From positions 1,074,590 through 1,134,589 of the forward strand of contig RPFO01000132.1 in NCBI GenBank assembly GCA_009746045.1: a stretch of 60,000 nucleotides of DNA. The letters are read 5' to 3'. Every line of letters begins with the position of its first letter. The first letter of the stretch is position 1. Under the pieces are notes generated by a model. It saw nothing but the letters and a program-made list of their open reading frames with translations. It searched no databases and was not told the origin of the DNA. Shown one piece after another: positions 55,342-60,000 of this stretch. The position numbers and the translations under genes are program-made. The DNA is from Mesostigma viride. Taxonomy: Eukaryota; Streptophyta; Mesostigmatophyceae; Mesostigmatales; Mesostigmataceae.

Positions 55342-56360
55342 AGGTCTTTGTTCCACGAAGCCGCTCGCTTACGGGCGCGAAATTATGTAATTAAACAGCC
55401 TTTTCGTGGGGGGATTTTTCCTTATCTCATGAGTTTAGAACTCAACCCGTTACAAAATCGGACAAGGATCGCACCCGAGCTTGGTTGCGCGCTACTCCGA
55501 GCAGGTCCGTAGCCTGGCGCAGTGGCGTGTCCAGGCGTGACCCCGCTGTCGGGGGACGGGGCGTCCGGCTCGGGGACCGGCGCGGCGCGGGTCTGGGCCT
55601 GGTCTGGGGACTCTCCCCGTCGCGGGTGGTGTCGGGGATTTCTTATTCCGGCGCCCAATGGCCTCCAGGACAGGCGCGCCGCGCCAGACTCGCCCGCCTT
55701 TGGGCTTTGGGCGTCTTGGAATTTGGCTTTGGGCGTCTTGGAATTTGCCTTTGGGCGTTTGCTCTTTTGGCAGATTTCTACACTACACTGGTACTACGTA
55801 AAAAAGCACAGACTGGTGCGGCGTAACATTTTTAAACTTGGTAAAATTACCGCCGCACAGCCAGCCAGAACTGGACAAGGTGATGGCCGCAAGTAGTCGT
55901 TGCTGGGCTATCGTATTTGTAGCATGGGGCGTTTCACCGAGTCTACGGTTAGCATGATGGGGAGGATTCCTAACCTTCATTATGTGGGTTAAGTAGGGGT
56001 GGTCATAGTGGCCGGTTTCCCTCGCTTCCTTGTAAACCAGGCTCTGCGTCAAGATCACAGACGACCGGGTAAGTAGTTGTTCCAGTCTGTTCTAGTTTGT
56101 ATGACGCCTGCTATTAGGCGTTCTTGTTATTGTCGTTCATCATCGCCGTGACCGTCGTGGCCAGCAGCGTGCTTTTTTTACATACCGGATGGTGTCGACT
56201 TGTTTATTGATAGCGCATTGGTGAATATCGCTGCATGGAGGAATATCGGCTACAACCCGCGGGAAAGTGCTGGCTCCAATGTTCTTTTTGTATGCAGGCT
56301 GACGGCACTGCCAAGCCGGAGACGAATATGACGCTCGTTAAAATGCCAGTCATTCAGACC
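55342..56360. other. Upstream of metallophosphatase; GC-rich, no gene
   Basis: Contains a threefold TTTGGGCGTCTTGGAATTTG repeat at about 55695-55765. No coding region is supported. A sequence resembling a tRNA A box at 55512 has no matching B box. Confidence 0.45.
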
Positions 56361-56367
56361 GACTGCG

Positions 56368-57630
56368 CGACTGGTTGTGGGATACACGTTCCTGGTTGTG
56401 GGATGTGTTCCTTGTTGTGGGATACTTGTTCCTGGTTGTGGGATGCACGTTCCTGGTTGTGGGATAGTCGTTCCTGGTTGTGGGATACTTGTTCCTGGTT
56501 GTGGGATGTGTTCCTTGTTGTGCGATACTTGTTCCTGGTTGTGGGATACACGTTCGTGGTTGTGGGATAGTCGTTCCTGGTTGTGGGAAACACGTTCCTG
56601 GTTGTGGGAAACACGTTCCTGGTTGTGGGATACACGTTCCTGGTTGTGGGATACACGTTCCTGGTTGTGGGATAGTCGTTCCTGGTTGTGGGATACTTGT
56701 TCCTAGTGGTGGGAAACACGTTCCTGGTTGTGGGATAGTCGTTCCTGGTTGTGGGATACTTGTTCCTGGTTGTGGGATAGTCGTTCCTGGTTGTGGGAAA
56801 CACGTTCCAGGTTGTAGGATACTTGTTCCTGGTTGTGGGATACACGTTCCTGGTTGTGGGAAACATGTTCCTGGTGGTGGGAAACACGTTCCTGGTTGTG
56901 GGATAGTCGTTCCTGGTTGTGGGATACTTGTTCCTAGTGGTGGGAAACACGTTCCTGGTTGTGGGATACTTGTTCCTGGTTGTGGGAAACACGTTCCTGG
57001 TTGTGGGAAACACGTTCCTGGTTGTGGGATACACGTTCCTGGTTGTGGGATACACGTTCCTGGTTGTGGGATAGTCGTTCCTGGTTGTGGGATACTTGTT
57101 CCTAGTGGTGGGAAACACGTTCCTGGTTGTGGGATACTTGTTCCTGGTTGTGGGATACACGTTCCTGGTTGTGGGAAACACGTTCCAGGTTGTAGGATAC
57201 TTGTTCCTGGTTGTGGGATACACGTTCCTGGTTGTGGGAAACATGTTCCTGGTGGTGGGAAACACGTTCCTGGTTGTGGGATACTTGTTCCTGGTTGTGG
57301 GATACTTGTTCATGGTTGTGGGATACACGTTCCTGGTTGTGGGATACTTGTTCCTGGTTGTAGGATACTTGTTCCTGGTTGTGGGATACTTGTTCCTGGT
57401 TGTGGGATACTTGTTCCTGGTTGTGGGAAACACGCTCCTGGTTGTGGGAAACACGTTCCTGGTTGTGGGATACACGTTCCTGGTTGTGGGAAACACGTTC
57501 CTGGTTGTGGGAAACACGTTCTTGGTTGTGGGATAGTCGTTCCTGGTTGTGGGATACACGTTCCTGGTTGTGGGAAACACGTTCTTGGTTGTGGGATACT
57601 TGTTCCTGGTTGTGGGATGTGTTCCTGGTC
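56368..57630 (+). repeat. 21-bp satellite (about 60 units)
   Basis: The constant core GTTCCTGGTTGTGGGA is followed by a variable block (TACAC, TAGTC, TACTT, AACAC or TGT). The 21-base period keeps several frames open on both strands, giving spurious 400-codon ORFs. The same unit occurs inverted at 58881-59041. Confidence 0.95.
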
Positions 57631-57635
57631 CAAAT

Positions 57636-57910
57636 ATAAAGGGGCACGGGAATTAGCGATAGCAGAGGGGGCTCGGGAATAACGTTAGCAGAGGGGCACG
57701 GGCACTAACGTTAGTGAAGGGGCACGGGCACTAACGTTAGCAGAGGGGGCTGGGCACTAACGTTAGTAAAGGGGCACGGGCACTAACGTTAGCAGAGGGG
57801 GCTGGGCACTAACGTTAGTAAAGGGGCACAGGCACTAACATTAGCAGAGGGGGCTGGGCACTAACGTTAGTAAAGGGGCACGGGCACTAACGATAGCAGA
57901 GGGGGTTGAC
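57636..57910 (+). repeat. CTAACGTTAG satellite, forward block
   Basis: Units of about 26-28 bases alternate GGGGCACGGGCA and GAGGGGGCTGGGCA around the palindrome CTAACGTTAG. The same family lies inverted at 59510-60000. Confidence 0.92.
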
Positions 57911-58482
57911 ACTATACGTACCAACTTGATTTTTCGGGTGGTTATGCCCTTTCATACGGCTTCACGATGCATGGCTTTACATTTCCCTTCCTTATTTAGG
58001 TGAATGACATGGGGAGACATGCTGTAGGACTTGGCGCACTTTGCCTGAGCAAGGTGTGACAGTTAATTCACCGCTATAAATGTGAATGGACCAAGTTCGT
58101 GGAAACGGGGAAATAACTTTACTTGATACTAGATTTAGGGAGGTCCTGTGTTCGTAACTTGCTGGTAGCTACTGTGGTTTCTCATTTTCGGTGTTGTCCG
58201 TGGAATCTCATATTGGGGCAGCTAGCCCCATGCACGTTGAGCGCTTAATGACAACAATACAAGATTTAGACGCGTAGGGGGGCAAGAATCAATTGTGCGT
58301 CGGCACGGTAGCTTGCATCATTCACGATTTGTGCGTTTTAATCGAAGGGCATCTACTTAGTTCGGCAGAGCAACGGGGGTTGTTTAGTTAGTAGTTAGTA
58401 CTTACTTGGTTAAAATAGTTAGTCAGTTAGTTAGCTAGTGAGCTAGTTAGAACTTGATAGGTAGGTCAGGTAGGTAGGTAAT
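57911..58482. other. Spacer between inverted satellites
   Basis: No gene. 58380-58482 is simple TTAGT/GGTA repeat. Confidence 0.45.
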
Positions 58483-58668
58483 TAATTAATTAATTAATTA
58501 GACTCATGCTCCCGTTGGGGAGTCACGGAGCCCGAACTGCCTTTCATCCCTTTGTTTGCACAACAGGAAGGAAGGTCAGAGACCCCCTTTCTCCTTCATG
58601 CTAGAGGCATGCCACACTTGCGTGACTCCCAAACGGGAGCACGAGTCTAATTAATTAATTAATTAATG
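58483..58668. mobile_element. MITE-like element with about 45-bp terminal inverted repeats
   Basis: Left TTAATTAATTAGACTCATGC followed by TCCCGTTGGGGAGTCACG. The right end is the inverse (CGTGACTCCCAAACGGGAGC, then ACGAGTCTAATTAATTAA) with two or three mismatches. About 90 bases lie between. Both ends resemble the tail-plus-hairpin ends of the LINE and half-LINE elements, so it may be two such ends tail to tail. Inserted in a repeat also present at 42.1-42.5 kb. Confidence 0.78.
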
Positions 58669-58875
58669 CCACAGCTGCAATCGGACACGCTAAACGATCC
58701 TGTGCACAAGATCTGTGGGTGCAATGAGACCCATGTGAGCTTATCATAACAAGGAGCGTGGGCAAGTAATGTGAGCATAGCCAAGACGTAGCATCATTGG
58801 ATGTACAAGGAAATATTTAATAGCTCTATCTTGATGTGCGTGTAGGAATAACTGCATGGAGGAATAACGGCGAAC

Positions 58876-59041
58876 ATGTCAAGGAACAAGTATCCCACAA
58901 CCAGGAACGTGCATCCCACAACCAGGAACGAGTATCCCACAAGCAGGAACGTGTTTCCCACCACCACGAACAAGTATCCCACAACCAGGAACGACTATCC
59001 CACAACTAGGAACGTGTATCCCACAACCAGGAACAAGTATC
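58876..59041 (-). repeat. 21-bp satellite, inverted block
   Basis: Eight units of the 56.4-57.6 kb satellite in reverse orientation (TCCCACAACCAGGAAC). Confidence 0.93.
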
Positions 59042-59512
59042 CTCTGCCGGCAGTGCCACCCCATGCAAGACCCCACAAGCCGTCCTTGCATAAAGGGGAC
59101 ATGCAGTCATCACAAGGAGTGGTGACTGCCGGCAGTGCCACGCCATGCAAGACCCCACAAGCCGTCCTTGCGTCAAGGGGACATGCAGTCATCACAAGGA
59201 GTGGTAACTGCCGGCAGTGCCACCCCATTCAAGAACACACAAGCCGGGGACATGCAGTCATCACAAGGAGTGGTGACTGCCGGCAGTGCCACGCCATGCA
59301 AGAACACACAAGCCGTCCTTGCGTCAAGGGGACATGCAGTCATCACAAGGAGTGGTAACTGCCGGCAGTGCCACCCCATGCAAGAACAACCAAGCCGGGG
59401 ACATGCAGTCATCACAAGGAGTGGTAACTGCCGGCAGTGCTACCCCATGCCAGAACCCACAAGCCATCCATGCAATCATCACAGGGAGTGGTAACTGCCG
59501 GCAGTGCGTGGC
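59042..59512 (+). repeat. 66-82-bp tandem repeat (7 units)
   Basis: Units carry the palindrome CTGCCGGCAG (at 59044, 59126, 59208, 59278, 59359, 59428 and 59494) and ATGCAGTCATCACAAGGAGT. Length differences come mainly from presence or absence of a 12-base CCTTGCGTCAAG segment. Confidence 0.92.
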
Positions 59513-60000
59513 CCTAACGTTAATTCCCACACCCCCTATGCTAACGTTAGTGCCCAGCCCCCTCTGCTAACGTTAGTGCCCCCCCCTCCTTTGCTAACAT
59601 TAGTTCCCACACCCCTCTGCTAACGTAAGTGCCCTCCCCCCCCCTGCTATCGTTAATGCCCACCCCCCTTCACTAACGTTATTCCCTAGCCCCCTCTGCT
59701 AGTTAACGTTAGTGCCCGCGCCCCTTTACTAACGTTAGTGCTCGTGCCCCTCTGCTAACGTTAGTGCCCCCCCCTCTACTATAATTATTTCCCCCCTATG
59801 CTAATAAACTTTAATTCCCACACCCCCTCTGCTATCGTTAGTGCCCATGCCCCTTTACTAACGTTAGTGCCCAGCCCCCTCTGCTAACGTCAGTGCCCGT
59901 GCCCCTTTACTAACGTTAGTGCCCAGCCCCCTCTCCTATCGTTAGTGCCCGTGCCCCTTTACTAACTAACGATAGTGCCCAGCCCCCTCTGCTAACGTTA
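59513..60000 (-). repeat. CTAACGTTAG satellite, inverted block (runs off the window)
   Basis: Units of GCCCAGCCCCCTCTG or GCCCGTGCCCCTTTA around CTAACGTTAGT, the reverse complement of the 57.6-57.9 kb block. It continues beyond the window. Confidence 0.92.

Noticed and set aside
55500-55580. tRNA gene suggested by TGGCGCAGTGG
   Set aside because: No B box or cloverleaf could be found at the right distance.
56354-57682. ORFs of about 400 codons on both strands
   Set aside because: A 21-bp satellite is open in several frames. The repetitive product has no recognisable domain.

Overview
The window is nuclear DNA of a eukaryote. Three host genes are split by GT-AG introns, and the rest is dominated by nested retroelements, DNA-transposon remnants and satellites. 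Compact genes, GC-rich minisatellites inside introns, an HUH-endonuclease element and a chromodomain Ty3/gypsy element suggest a protist or alga. The sequence alone does not allow a species or phylum to be named.

Host genes. At 439-1386 (+) is an intronless inosine-uridine type nucleoside hydrolase. At 9239-2986 (-) is a membrane-anchored NADH-cytochrome b5 reductase, which I assembled from seven exons (276 codons). Its introns hold a (CCCCT)n tract, 13 copies of an 87-bp repeat and about 85 copies of a 10-bp repeat. Divergent from it, at 9771-10575 (+), is a two-exon PAM18/TIM14 J-protein of the mitochondrial import motor. At 55341-52890 (-) is a secreted calcineurin-like metallophosphatase whose signal-peptide exon lies about 0.8 kb upstream of the main exon.

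Nested transposons. A LINE on the minus strand runs from about 39.45 kb (ORF1) to 11.81 kb (3' tail). It is split by two insertions. A TTAA-flanked, piggyBac-like element (13197-14950) sits in the reverse transcriptase ORF, and removing it with one TTAA restores the frame exactly. A chromodomain Ty3/gypsy element (17844-39079, 5-bp duplication GGTAC) sits in ORF1, and removing it with one GGTAC also restores the frame. The gypsy element carries a separate ORF with an RNase H1-type hybrid-binding (viroplasmin-like) domain ahead of gag, a gag and pol with a chromodomain, and a GC-rich fourth ORF of unknown function where env would lie. Its interior is present as three overlapping copies (A, B, C) with abrupt joins.

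39.4-52.4 kb is a graveyard of elements: a hAT transposase fragment, LINE 3' fragments, three 786-bp tandem copies of a reverse-transcriptase fragment, a 'half-LINE' (44813-46476) that encodes only an ORF1-like protein and has a 12-bp target duplication, two further 3' copies of that class, and a frame-broken zinc-finger plus HUH endonuclease gene (about 47.25-49.54 kb). 56.36-60 kb is satellite DNA in which a 21-bp repeat and a CTAACGTTAG repeat each occur on both sides in opposite orientations, forming a loose large palindrome.

A recurring theme is local tandem duplication across an exon end and its 5' splice site. It is seen in two introns of the reductase gene and again in the zinc-finger/HUH gene.
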